Assembly: GCF_010093595.1 (NCBI RefSeq)
Contig: NW_022985440.1
Span: 213,215-277,214 of the forward strand
Source: Mytilinidion resinicola
Taxonomy: Eukaryota; Ascomycota; Dothideomycetes; Mytilinidiales; Mytilinidiaceae
Length of the DNA stretch: 64,000 nt
Direction of reading: 5' to 3'
Every line of letters begins with the position of its first letter. Positions within the stretch are counted from its first letter, which is position 1. The notes under the pieces were generated by a model. The model was not told where the DNA came from. It saw nothing but the letters and a program-made list of their open reading frames with translations, and did no database searches. Positions 43,315 through 54,675 of this stretch are shown here, in pieces. The position numbers and the translations under genes were made by a program.

Positions 43315-45218
43315 TATGCTTGTGAGGGAATTGGGAGTTGTGAGATGCTCCGGTAGAGATGAAGAGCCTGGCAAGTAGAGCTCTTATGTAAGGTAGCACT
43401 CCCAAAGGGCGGGTCTTGCTGTTTAGCTTGTCATTAACTAAGTACCCCACTGGTACTGAAGACGTCAAGATAATGAAAGTAGTTTACCAGAACATGCGGA
43501 ATTGGGAAGCAAAAGGGTATCGTAATGGAGGAGCGGCAAAAGCAATAACGATGATGTGATGACGCCGAGTCTCGGCATTTTGTCCCGGAAAGTCACGTGA
43601 TCGGCGAACATCGGCTACTTTTCCGGCGACCGACAACGACAACTTCTCTACCGACCGTCTGGTATAAAGACTCAACTGCGGACATTTCTTCCACCAATCT
43701 CTTCGGGCTCGCCGATTGACTAATCTCCCCTCTTGCAGAAGTTCCTCTCGCGCGAATCCCCGCCTTCGCGTCGACCGTTCACTCCGTCTCATGGCCCATC
43801 TCGCACATCGTCCGCCGAACGGCAAGATGAGAGAATGCCCAGAGCACGCTGCAAGACTGTATTCAGAGCTCATAGGCAGGATAATCTTCAAGCTGTAGCA
43901 GAACTCGGAATGTAATTATCAAGTCACTGTTGGATCTGGAATGGGTCCTGTGGACAGAAACTAGTGTGACGGGAATGCCGGAAAGCAGCTCGTAGAGCCT
44001 GTCTGGCTTGGGACTAGGCTATGTCATGGTGAGTTCTTGCTCCTATGATGCGGTCTTTCTGCCGATTGCATGTGAATATGACTATGGCAAAGTCACCCAG
44101 CAACTTCCAAGAAGAGTCAGCAGTAGGTTCTATTCATTGGCCAACTCGCATGGAACCTTGTGTATGTGCTGCTCTATCTTCTGCTAGAATTCCCTGATAA
44201 TCCTTCCGGTATTTCTAGGTAGTATCTCATCATCTTGTTAGCTACACAAACTTCTTCTCCTCCCCTCCTGAAGCAGCCAGTCTTTGGTACATATCATATC
44301 CCTCAACCTTGGGCTTTTCTTCCAAAAGCTTGCCTTGTGAGTAGGATTCTAAAATCACACCGCCGTATAAAAGCACGAGCTTGGGGTGGAACGTGGCAAG
44401 GTCAAGATGTATGGGTCCAAGCATAGGCCTTTAGTATCTCCTCTTTTCTTTTAGAGATACGGTGAATTGTCTTTAGCTTTCTTATGGCTAATTTAATCCG
44501 CTCCACCACTGCTCTGCTTTTAATTAGATCGGAATTACTCATCAGACACGATTCATCGATTGCGTCTCTCGGCGGGCATGGGCGGATGCTGGTTTGAAAA
44601 ACTGTCAAGCATAGAGGAGGGACGAGGAACAATTACGATTGCATGATAGATTAATGGAATCTTCGGCTTTGTGCTCCTGGTGGTACGACAAGGGCCAACT
44701 CAAGTATTCCTGTGGTCCATAGTGGCGGCGCTGCTTATCAGATCGACCTCGCGTCTTCACGTGCTTCCAGCCTCGCCTGGCACACATAGATCGCGCAATC
44801 CAGATTTCTAGCAGCAACCTAGTGCATGGATGAGGTCCCGCTCTATAGCCTGACGATGTGACTTCATTGGTATTAGAAATATGTTATGCCAAGCCTGCCC
44901 GGGATGTCCGGCATCTGTGAGCACTGTGTGAGGGATCTTATTTAGACATGCGGGCCGCCGCATGATCTCTACGTCTTCAATTCAATTCGGCCGTAGAAAT
45001 AACAGCGTCCAAGCCATTCCATAAGAGTCTCCGGGTTGGACTGTCCTGCTCACTCATGGCCTGTGCCCCTCAAGTTCCTCGCGGAAGCGTTCGGCCTAAG
45101 GCTCGTCCGCTCACTACCGCCGTCGACATCACCTCCAACACCATGCTGCAACAGCACTCCTAGCAGACTCAGCTGTACATAATTTCTAGCCTACCTCGCC
45201 GACCCCACGCACGTCACG
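43315..45218. other. Intergenic, no firm gene
   Basis: There are 1.9 kb without a convincing gene. A 35-codon ATG frame (43791-43898) lies downstream of a branch/acceptor-like GACTAATCTCCCCTCTTGCAG ending at about 43738, so a short spliced transcript is possible. No protein family was recognised. The rest is taken as the promoter of the Sec14-like gene. Confidence 0.4.
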
Positions 45219-47080
45219 ATGGCTGACGCCGCTCTAAAACGCATCGAATCTTTCCAATATCCTGCGGCGCATCTGGGGCACCTCACAGAAAATCAGCAGG
45301 CTGCCCTGGAGTCGTTCAAGAATCTGTGTCAAGATGAAGGATACTACAAGCCAGCCCAGGTGGGAGGAAGACCTGAGCCTAGCCACGACGACGAGACTAT
45401 GCTGTATGTTGTTGTTCCATCCAACATGGCGATCAGGCTGACATTCACAAGGCGATATCTTCGAGCTCGACGTTTTAACCCCACGGACGCCTTTGCCCAA
45501 TTTAAAGATACGGAGGAGTGGCGGAAAGAGAACAACCTCGTTGAGTGGTACGATACCATCGACGTGAAGGAGTACGATGATACTCGGAGGCTCGTGAGTT
45601 ACCCACCTCTTCGCTCTCCAAAATGAAGCTGACAAGCAACGGCAGTACCCGCAATGGACAGGACGGCGCGACAGACGCGGGATACCTGTTTACGTGTTCG
45701 AAGTCGCGCATTTGAACGCGAAAAACATGTCCGCCTACGACAAATCCATCGCAAACGGCGCCACAGTCTCCCACAAAGTCTCACCGAAAATGCTGCGGCT
45801 ATTCGCTCTATATGAGAACCTTACACGCTTCGTCATGCCGCTATGCTCTGCCATAACCGACCGCACTCACCCTGAAACGCCGATATCGCAGTCGAACAAC
45901 ATTGTGGACATTTCAAAGGTTGGGATAAAGCAGTTTTGGAATCTCAAGGGGCACATGCAGGATGCAAGTACTCTGGCAACAGCACATTACCCAGAGACGC
46001 TTGACCGGATCTTTGTGAGTCTCCAAAAAGACCCCGAGTTTGGTGATCTATATGCAGCGTAGCTAATAAACCCAGATCATTGGCGCGCCCTCCTTCTTTC
46101 CTACCGTCTGGGGCTGGGTCAAGCGCTGGTTCGACCCCATCACCGTCTCCAAGATCTTCATCCTCTCCCACGCCGACATGAAGCCCACGCTAGAAAAGTA
46201 CATCGACCCGGCCAACATACCGAAGAAGTACGGCGGCGAGCTCGACTTCGAGTTCGGCATGATGCCGATCCTCGAGCCCGCCATCGAGAACGCGCTGAAA
46301 TGGGACCACCCGACCATCCAAGGCGGGAGCCGCACGATCCCCACGGGCCCGATCAAGTGGGAGGAGAGCGCGGACGGCACCGTCACCGCCGTGGCTGTAG
46401 GAACCGAGAACAAGGCACCGCGCCGGAGCGTCGTCGCCGCGTTGGCCCACCCTGTGAGCATCAAGGCTATGCATGGTAGCCTTGTCACATCTAATACGCC
46501 CATTGCCGAAGACGAGCTCGCGCTGACGACTGCTGGCACGGCGACGCAGCCTCCAGACTCCGCGATTCCCGAAAACGCTGAGGAGCCGGCTGGGGAGGAG
46601 GAGCCGCCCTCAGCCTCAGAGACCCTCCCGATCCGCGAGAACAAGGCGCTTGAGGATCGAGCGGGCACCTCGTCGACGCGGTATGAGCAACAGTCCATGA
46701 CGCATGCCCATGGCCAGCTCGCGGAAGGGACGCCGGCTGTGAACGATCACGGCTTCGGCGATAAGACGGTAACTATGGAGCCTAGCACAGTCGGACAGGC
46801 TCCCAAGGACGTTTCCGTGCCTCCAGCAGAGGAACCTGCTGCCCCCGGCTACCTCGAGCAAGCAAAGGGCGCGGTAGGCAGCGCAGCCGCAGTTGTCACA
46901 AGTGCGGCCGGCAACGCCGCTGGTGTGGTTGGCGGAGTGCTCCCAGTCGGAGGGAAGGGCAGCGAGGAGACCAAGGCCGAAGAGGTCAAGGAGAAGACGG
47001 AAGAAGAGAAGGAGCAGGACCGGCGCGTAGACGCGGCGAAGCCCGAAATCGTAGAGGGTTTCTTGCGGAGCAACCCTTGA
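45219..47080 (+). CDS. Sec14-like (CRAL-TRIO) lipid-transfer protein
   Basis: This is a cytosolic phospholipid-binding or transfer protein of the Sec14 superfamily. Exons 45219-45403, 45452-45593, 45646-46014 and 46076-47080 (introns 48, 52 and 61 bp) give 566 aa. The CRAL-TRIO N region (ALESFKNLCQDEGYY, ETMLRYLRARRFNPTDAFAQFKDTEEWR) is created by splicing the first intron. The lipid-binding domain follows (GRRDRRGIPVYVFEVAHL, NIVDISKVGIKQFWNLKGHM, YPETLDRIFIIGAPSFFPTVWGWVKRWFDPITVSKIFIL). The closing segment is YIDPANIPKKYGGELDFEFG. A ~280-residue C-terminal tail is rich in Ala, Glu, Pro and Thr. It includes an Ala/Val/Gly stretch (QAKGAVGSAAAVVTSAAG) that could be a membrane-associating helix. 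A second Sec14-type gene lies at 58087. Confidence 0.92.
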
Positions 47081-47404
47081 TTGTTCGGCCTGCTGCATTC
47101 GCTTCTCTGTCCGCTCGTAGCTTCCCCGGTTGAGCTGCCTTTTGGGAAAACCGGGCATAGACTACATACCCTAGCCCCTCTGCATCAACGGCCTTAATTG
47201 TACAGACCCTCACATTATTACCTCGAGTACTGGCATATACAGCCAAGCAAAGACGCGTGACTCAAAAACCGTGATGTAGAAAAATTAATATGCTTTCATC
47301 CTATCCAGATTTCAACCCCCGGTCCCGCAAAAACGGAGACCTGTCTCCAATATCAACTTCATAGGCTCAGAACGCCAGCAAATGCAAGATCCGCCCAACC
47401 CCAT
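47081..47404. other. Convergent 3' region
   Basis: About 320 bp lie between the stops of the Sec14-like gene and pom152. No feature was recognised. Confidence 0.5.
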
Positions 47405-50400
47405 TCAATACGTCAAAAGCTTCTGCCCCCTCCCCGCTGCCGTCCCCTCCGTCGCCTTCGCAAAACTACACCACCGGTCTTTGATGCTAATGACCTCGTA
47501 CGTCCCCTCCTCGCTCGCCCGGATGCGCATGCTGTGGTCGTAGCTAGTCTCAGTCCGGATCTCGAGCACCTTGCTCTTAACCCCCTTCCTAGCGTTCGTA
47601 GAACGCGTATACGTGAACTCGAACGGCGCGGTACCCGTGAACTCGAAGAGCAGCTCTGCCTCCCCGCCCTCGTGGATGTCGACGCGGCTCTCCAGCCCTC
47701 GCGACAGGCGCACCGAGGGGATCGGGTGGATCACCTTGGTGAGCAAGGGGTTGTTAGCAGGTGTAGACGCCAAGCATTCCGATGCGCTGTCCTTGAGGCC
47801 CGTGATGGTGAACGTGCCAGGGAGCTCTGCCATGCGGCGGAAGGTCGTGCCGGGCGACTGGGCTTTCTGCTGCTTGCCGTTGAAGGTGTAGAAGACGGAG
47901 AAGGGCATCTGGCCGCTGAGCTGGAAGCTGAGGCGCTCGCCGACGCAGTAGTCGTTGCGGTCCTCGAGGGGGATGGCGGACGGGGCGTCGTGGACGGAGA
48001 TTTGGACCCGCGGGGAGGATGTGGGCGGTTTGCGCGTGCATCCGCGGGCGTCGCGGACTTTGCGGATGGAGATGTTGGAGTGGCCGAGGTGGAGCTTTTT
48101 GTGGGGGATTCGCAAGTTGTGCGAATGAGAGGTGATTGATGGGAAGGAGACCGTTTCGGGCTTGGACGTGCCATGATGCTTTATTTCGATTTCGAGATAG
48201 AATGGCGGCACGCCGGTGAAGGTGACTGGGATGACTTCTTCCCCTTCTGCTTCGCGAGAGCAGTAGCTGTAAGTCTTTCCAGGATTGTTGAAACGAGCCT
48301 CTGGCCGAGGATTGACTAGCTGTTGCAGGACAACAGGCTGGAACTTCTTAAAGTCGTGATCATAATTGTTGTCTCCAAGTCGCGTAAACTTGTATTCATA
48401 GAAACCAGACTGAGAGGTGTCGGTGCGAACTGATGCTAGTCCTAACGCGGATTTGAGGTCCTTTTTGGCCTGGCCAAGTGCCTTGCCACCTCTCTTAGCC
48501 TTGAAGTGCTGTTCATACGAGACCTCATATGGTGGAGTACCTGCAGATTCTTGTTAGTTTCTGGCTATGTTTCGCCAATGGACAAGTCTTACCACTCAAG
48601 ATGACGTCGAAGGAGTCTTCGTCGCCCTCGCACACGGCATCCTTGACATAGAACCCTCCTTCGAATATTGTGGTAGCTGTCTCTGCAATCTTGAGTTTAG
48701 GGCGAGGCACCCAAGCAAGGTCGAACTGCTTTGCGTTTTCGTCGATAGATCCTGGGCATATGGAATCTTTAACTGATAGAAGCTCATAAATGCCTTCCTC
48801 CTTTGTCGTGATAAAGTCATTGGCATTATAAATCCTTTGGCTCTCTACCTTTTGTGGTGTTTTGTACTTTAAGTTCCACGGTCCTGTACCCGTGAGCTTC
48901 AATGGCAGCTGCACTTGATTCCTTTCGAGGGTTCGAATGACGCGTTTGCCATCGATCTGTCCAAAGTATGCCTTAGGACGCTCGTGACGAACGTTGATCG
49001 TGGATTGCTCCTTCAGGAATTCCTTGCAGCCCTGGCGGTCTGTAATGCTAACCAATGATAGCGTATATTCACCACCGCTGGTAAGTTTTTCCGTGTGGAT
49101 GGTATACTCTTCATCGTGTATGTCTTTGACATGGTGTTTCTTGCGTTTTCCGGAGTGGACCAGATCGTACTCCAGGGTCCAAGGGCTTTCGCCTTGGAGG
49201 ATAACGCTGAATGAGGCAGCTTCGTCGATGCATGTTTCCAAGGATCCAGAGTGAGCGAAATGGGCTGATGCAGACGGTTTGACGTCTTGTTCAAGAACAA
49301 GTTCCGGTTTGAGCGACTTTTCTGCATAAACCTCGTCGCTGATCGCTTTGAAAGTGTACGTATAATGGCCTGCCGCAGGCGGCGTCAAATCAATTTGACC
49401 TCTGAGGGATGTCATGCGGGCTCTCTTCGGACGTGGAACATCTCCCTTCTTGTGCTCAGTGTAATGGACCATGAAAGGGGGAGTGCCGATCAGGTCGAGA
49501 GCTACTCGAAGGCCAATGGGGCTCCCAGCACATTTATCTGTGATGTTCTGACTTGACAAAACTAGGTCAGGCTCCGGTGGGTGCTGGAGAACACATGTCG
49601 CAGGCTCGAGAACCTCTCCTGTGCAGTATTTCGTAGACACCGACTTTAGAGTGTACAGTCCAGCATCAGATATTATCGGTTGCTTGTTGGTGGTTTCTAA
49701 CACTGTTCGTATGGGCTGAGCCGTCAAGCTGTGACCGCCATTCGGGAGGACATCATCTTCAGGAGTGAAGAGATATTCGACAGTGTGTGCCGGTCCGAAG
49801 ATCGCCTTCTTGCCAGGCGCGGTCGAACCGTACCGAACAGGCATACGTGCCTTTTCTCCTTTGGCAGATCGAAGTGGATTTCGAGAATCGCAACCGTCTA
49901 GGACTATCGTTGGCCTCTCATGCACGGTGAACGTTTGGAGAAGACTATCGCTTCGTGCTCTTGGCTTCTCATCCTCCTCGGACTCGACGTAGTTGATGAT
50001 GTTCCCGACGGCGTCTTGCACCTCCTCTACAGAGTACGTCCATTTGCCGCTCTTGATGAGAGTTTCGTTCAGAGGAACCATGAGTTTGTGTGATTGAGCC
50101 CATGAGACATCTTCCTCGTTGGCTCGAACCAAGGCATTAGTCTCATGCTTCGTAAGTGGGGACACGAAGTCCTCGGGCTGTAGGCTTTGGAACTCTGAGG
50201 CTTCTCGAGGAATACCGTTCACGGTCGTCCTGTACTTTATTCGCAGTGGTGGAGTGCCTTCTACTTCAAGCGCAACATTGGAAAGCTCGTTTCTGCAACG
50301 GCTATCTCCAGTAGGCCTCACACTAGCCTGCGGACAAGTCACTACAACCACATCGGACCTCTTTGGTTGGACCTCGAGCTTCGTTTCATCCAGCACTTTC

Positions 50401-51370
50401 CGGAGTATGTATATGCCCGTCTTCTTCACCGGATAATGCAAAAGGAGTGGGCTGGCTGCACTGGCTGCTTTCTGGCTTTTGCGTGCAGCCTTCATGAGCT
50501 TCCTTGTCGCTGATGCAGATATCGAGATCGTCTCGTTCTGCATAGTCTCCAGGTCGATTCGCATTATCTCTATCAGCACAGGGGTTGTTTGATTGATCTG
50601 GATAGGAATTTGAATTTGGTGGACTGTCGAATCGAGGCAGAATGGCTCCTTTTTCGGATTCAACACAGCAGACCTATGCAATATCAGTATTTATATGCAA
50701 ACCGTGATCGATGGACTGACCCCTCAGGAAGTATATTGATAATTTGTTTTCCAAGAATCACAGAAGAATTGTGAAGAAGCTTCCCCACGTTTACTTTGTG
50801 TTCGGTAATGGCCATTTCATCGTCGAAGAAGACTTTCCACAGAGCGCCCAGCAGTGCTGGTATTGGAAGCTGCAGGCGATGTTAGACTGCTTTCTGGCAA
50901 TTGCAGAAAGTACTTACGGGAATTCTAAACATCAACATGCCGTCGAGAGTCGCATGGAGAAAGAACAGGAGTAGCACAGTCCCGACATTCCATTCTAGCC
51001 AGGGTATGCGCATGGCAGGCAGGAGGAAGAGAAAGACCCCATCGAAGGCCACCCATTTCATGAACAGCCAGAACGATTCCACCTCGTCCACGGTCAAGTT
51101 GTAGAAGTCGTACAGCCGGTATGCAAATAGAAAGACATAGACGCTGAATACGTAGAATCGCTGCGACGGCGCATCTATTATGTCGAAGGGTATCAAGGGT
51201 GCGGCGGTCTCTGAGGGTTTGGCTGGCGAGGGTAGATCCTGTAGCTTTCGGGGCGTGCCCACGTTCTCGCCGACTATGGGGGTGCCATTGTTTGAGGTTC
51301 GAAAGCGCCCCTTCTGGCTGGTCTGGGGCGTGGAGGGGAACGCTGAACGAAGTCGAGGAGTACCGCTCAT
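47405..51370 (-). CDS. pom152: Nucleoporin Pom152
   Basis: This is a transmembrane nucleoporin of the membrane ring that anchors the nuclear pore complex in the nuclear envelope. Exons on the minus strand are 51370-50918, 50869-50721, 50673-48593 and 48540-47405 (introns of 47-52 bp), giving 1,272 aa, the usual size. Exon 1 encodes the cytosolic N-terminus and the membrane segments (RFYVFSVYVFLFAYRLYDF, FDGVFLFLLPAMRIPW, GTVLLLFFLHATLDGMLMF). Splicing restores EHKVNVGKLLHNSSVILGKQI and ILPEGSAVLNP, both diagnostic. The long lumenal part is a series of Ig-like repeats with recurring GTPPF/GTGPW and Y-T/L-x-S-V-D/K-D patterns. Three apparent separate frames are thus one gene. Confidence 0.95.
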
Positions 51371-51922
51371 CGCATCCTGTGGCTGAGTGCGTCGATGGAG
51401 GAAGCCGTCATGGATTCGCAGCGGTTTTGGGGGGGAAATCGGGAGCAGCTGGACAGAGACGGCGTGCGGCCTGCTTCACGAATTCTGCAGCGTTGGGGCG
51501 GGCGATGTGTCTTTGTGTCGTCTGCTTCACCAAAAATCAAACAGACGCGCTTTGGTCTGCGCGACGGGAGTGTCCGTAGGGCTGAAATATGTCTTGGCAT
51601 CGGCCTGCTCCGTATCAAGCGCGCCGAAGCCTAGGCCACTTTCACCGCTGTGTTGACGGCTACCTGTTCTTCCTTATTGTCAACCCGTGAATCTGCCAAA
51701 CCCGACCGATTGTTCAATAGTCCTATTGTCCGGCTGCCGTGAGTATAAGAAGACCGCCTTCGCCATGACAATTCTCTCTCCGACCGTTCCTTCTTTCCTC
51801 TTCATCTCGCATCCCACATTTCTCTTTTTCCTGTCAAGTTCGTAACACAAGTCTCACAAATTCTGCACATTTTCACACATTCCGTCGTCTGAGCTGGTTC
51901 TCAGCAACCCTTTGTCTTAAAA
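51371..51922. promoter_or_regulatory. Divergent promoter region, pom152 and UCH gene
   Basis: About 550 bp lie between divergent starts. The last 150 bp before the UCH gene are pyrimidine-rich (TTCTTTCCTCTTCATCTCGC type), as often seen in fungal core promoters. No specific site is claimed. Confidence 0.45.
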
Positions 51923-53507
51923 ATGTCTTCCTCAAGCAAAAGAGTCAAAACTGCCTCCGCTTCAGCCGGACCGCAAAATGGACGGCGCCTCAGCCCGCCC
52001 AAGGCATCTTCGTCAGCTCCGAAGGTAGCCAGAGGTAAAGCATGTGATGCTTGCAGAAAGAAGAAGAAACGATGCACACACATCGACGCCTCAACGGAAC
52101 CGCAAAAGACCCCAGCAACTTCGGCTACGGTGAAGGAGAAGACGACTCCTCGATCGATCAAGAAAGCCCTGTCTCCTTCGTCATCCATCAAGGACCGCAA
52201 ACACCCTTCTCCGCCACTGCAGAATGGGCTCGGTGACTCACCAGTTCCCAACCCTACCGAGACAGTTTCTCTTGCCGTTGAAGCTCCAGAGGATCCTTTC
52301 ACTGCCCCTCCCACCTCTTGGATTCCGGACGTCAACACCACTATCGACGCTTCTACCGCAAACATCGCCAAAGCCGCCAACACTGACGTCATGAAGCCCA
52401 TCACCAAACCCGTCCCGTCAGCTGAAGAGACCATCAATGGCAACGGTACTCATGAAGCCCCTGTCGACAAGATGACTTGGCAAGGCTGGGTCGAGATTGA
52501 GTCCGAGCCTGCCAACTTCAACTTGATGCTCAAAGAGTACGGCGTCAAGGGTGTCCGAGTCAAGGAAGTGTGGTCCCTCGACGGCCTCGACATCCTCCCA
52601 CAGCCGGTATATGGAGCCATTCTGCTGTTCCGCTACCGAGACATTTGCGTCGAAGAAGAAGCCGAACCGTGCCCGTACAGCCTCTGGTTCGCCAATCAAA
52701 CCGCCGAAAACGCCTGCGCCACTACAGCTTTGCTCAATTTGATGCTGAATGTACCGGAAGTAGACCTCGGAGAGCCCCTCACCCAGTTCAAGCAATTCAC
52801 GAAAGGCTTCACTTCGGTCCTCCGTGGCCAAGAAATCGCGAATTTCGAGTTCATCAAGAAGATACACAACTCCTGGGCCAAGAAAACGGACATCCTCAAC
52901 GCCAACTTATGTATGCAGAACTCCTATGATGCCCGAAACAAGCCTACTAGGAAGCGCAAAGCGTCCGAGGCAGTCGACGACGACGAGGACGTTCCGTACC
53001 ATTTCATCGCATTTGTGCCGGTAGAGGGTAGTGTTTGGAGACTCGATGGCCTGGATAAAGAACCATCACGAATCGGTACGTCTTCCCCTATATTTCCTAC
53101 ACTTGGTCCTTTGACTAACAAATGCAACAGGGGACGTAACAGACGCAGGCTGGCTTTCGGTCGCTGTCGAGAGAATTGGGGCCATCATGGCCAGCGTCGA
53201 GGACATTGGCTACACGCTTCTGGCCATTGTTCGAGACCCGGTGGAGGACCTGAAGGAAGCTCTCGCGTCGAATCTTGCCTCAATGAAGGAACTTGAGGGG
53301 AAAGAGGGGGTGGAGGGGCAGAGGGAGGCCCTGGAAGCGGAACAACTCCGCATTCAGGCTAGCATTTCGGAGGAAGAGTGGGAACTAGAGGAAGAAGAGG
53401 CGAAAGTAAAGGCGCGGAGGCACGACTACGTGCCACTGGTGGACGCTTGGGTGAGAGAGTTAGCGGGAAAGGGGGTGTTGAAGGAGCTGTTAGAGGGGGA
53501 CGCTTAG
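51923..53507 (+). CDS. UCH37/UCHL5-type ubiquitin C-terminal hydrolase
   Basis: This is a cysteine deubiquitinase of peptidase family C12. UCH37 relatives act on the proteasome or on chromatin. Exons 51923-53075 and 53131-53507 (55-bp intron) give 509 aa. The catalytic domain starts near residue 187 (GWVEIESEPANFNLMLKEYG, VKEVWSLDGL). The oxyanion Gln is in WFANQTAENAC, the catalytic Cys is about residue 265, the His about 360 (YHFIAFVPVEG) and the Asp about 375 (WRLDGLD). All four are present. The C-terminal tail is Glu-rich and helical (EALEAEQLRIQASISEEEWELEEEE), like the UCH37 ULD region. The first ~185 residues are a disordered extension containing CDACRKKKKRC, which looks like the first half of a Zn2Cys6 cluster without the second. 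It forms a convergent pair with the protease gene across a repeat array. Confidence 0.9.
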
Positions 53508-53587
53508 GGGGTGGAGATAGTCTGCGGATCGTGGCGGTCAGATAGCTAAATCAATGCACTTCACATCACGTATACTCACACTACATC

Positions 53588-54675
53588 TTGACAACGTACG
53601 TATACATTCAAGACACCCCAGACTCTATCGCTTTGACGAATTCGCTGATGTAAAGTTCAAGACACTGCATTTCAGGTTGAGGGTGGCTGGATCTATAAAC
53701 AAGAGGTAGAGATTCGTGAACTTCAGATCAACATGGCTGAAGTTACACTTTGACAACGTACGTAGAGGCTCAAGATACTCCAGACCCTATCAGCCTGACG
53801 ATTTTACGGATGTAAAATTTACAACACTGCTTTTCAGGTCGATGATAGCTGTACCCCTAGACTGGAGGTCGAGATCCATGACCTTCAGATCAATATGAAT
53901 CAAATTACGCTTTGACACCGGGCATATACCTCCAGACCACCTCAGGAGCTATCAACTGGAAGAATTCACGGATGTAATGTTTTAGACACTGTGATTTAGC
54001 TCGATGATAATAGCATATACCGACTTCAAATCGCATACATTCTAAATGAACTTTGACAACGCACTTATAGCTGGAAGACACCCCCGAATCTATCAATCAA
54101 GGATGCCATGTTTCAGACACTGCGAATCAGGTCGAGGACATGAGAATGTACCTACTTTAAATCGAGCGCACTCTGTACACACTTTGATAGCCTAGATAAA
54201 GCTTTGAGACGCGCCCAGACCGACCAGTCATACGCCATCACAGATGTACAGCTTTTAGCAGTGTAAATAAGGTATGTCATTTCTACCCGCTTTAGATCGG
54301 AAGCCAGTATGGATGTGATTTTCGCAGCGCCGTGAATTAGGGGTTGTGTTTCCAGCCACTTCAAATCACCTACACTTGAACGAACATTTTGAACGCGTAT
54401 GAATCGCTTGAAGACACCCCAGGGCCTACTAGATAGCAGCGTACCAGGATGTAAAGCTCCCAAGCCTGCAGATGAGGTATCTCATTTCCACCAACTACAA
54501 ATCGGACGCCGTCACAGATGTAATTTCCGCAACGCCGCAGATTAGGTGTTTCACTTCCAACCTCATATACTCAAGTGATCATTCTGACAATGTATAGATA
54601 GCTTGGAGACACCTCATGGCCTACTAACAAGAAGCGTTCATGTATGTAAAGCTCTCAGCACCGTGAATTGCCTTA
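53588..54675. repeat. Degenerate tandem repeat array (~130-200 bp units)
   Basis: At least seven diverged unit starts are visible at about 53588, 53749, 53911, 54052, 54183, 54387 and 54582. Each begins with a TTTGACAACGTA-like sequence, followed by a CTCAAGACACCCCAGACC-like block, a TTCACGGATGTAAAGTTT-like block, CAGACACTG..TTCAGGTCGATGA and CTTCAGATC. Spacing is near 161 bp in the first units and irregular later. The units have no open frame in common. The array fills the whole gap between the UCH gene and the protease gene and reaches the protease stop codon. Confidence 0.85.

Noticed and set aside
43791..43898. 35-codon ATG frame after an acceptor-like sequence
   Set aside because: Too short and not recognisable. 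Kept only as a remark in the intergenic entry.
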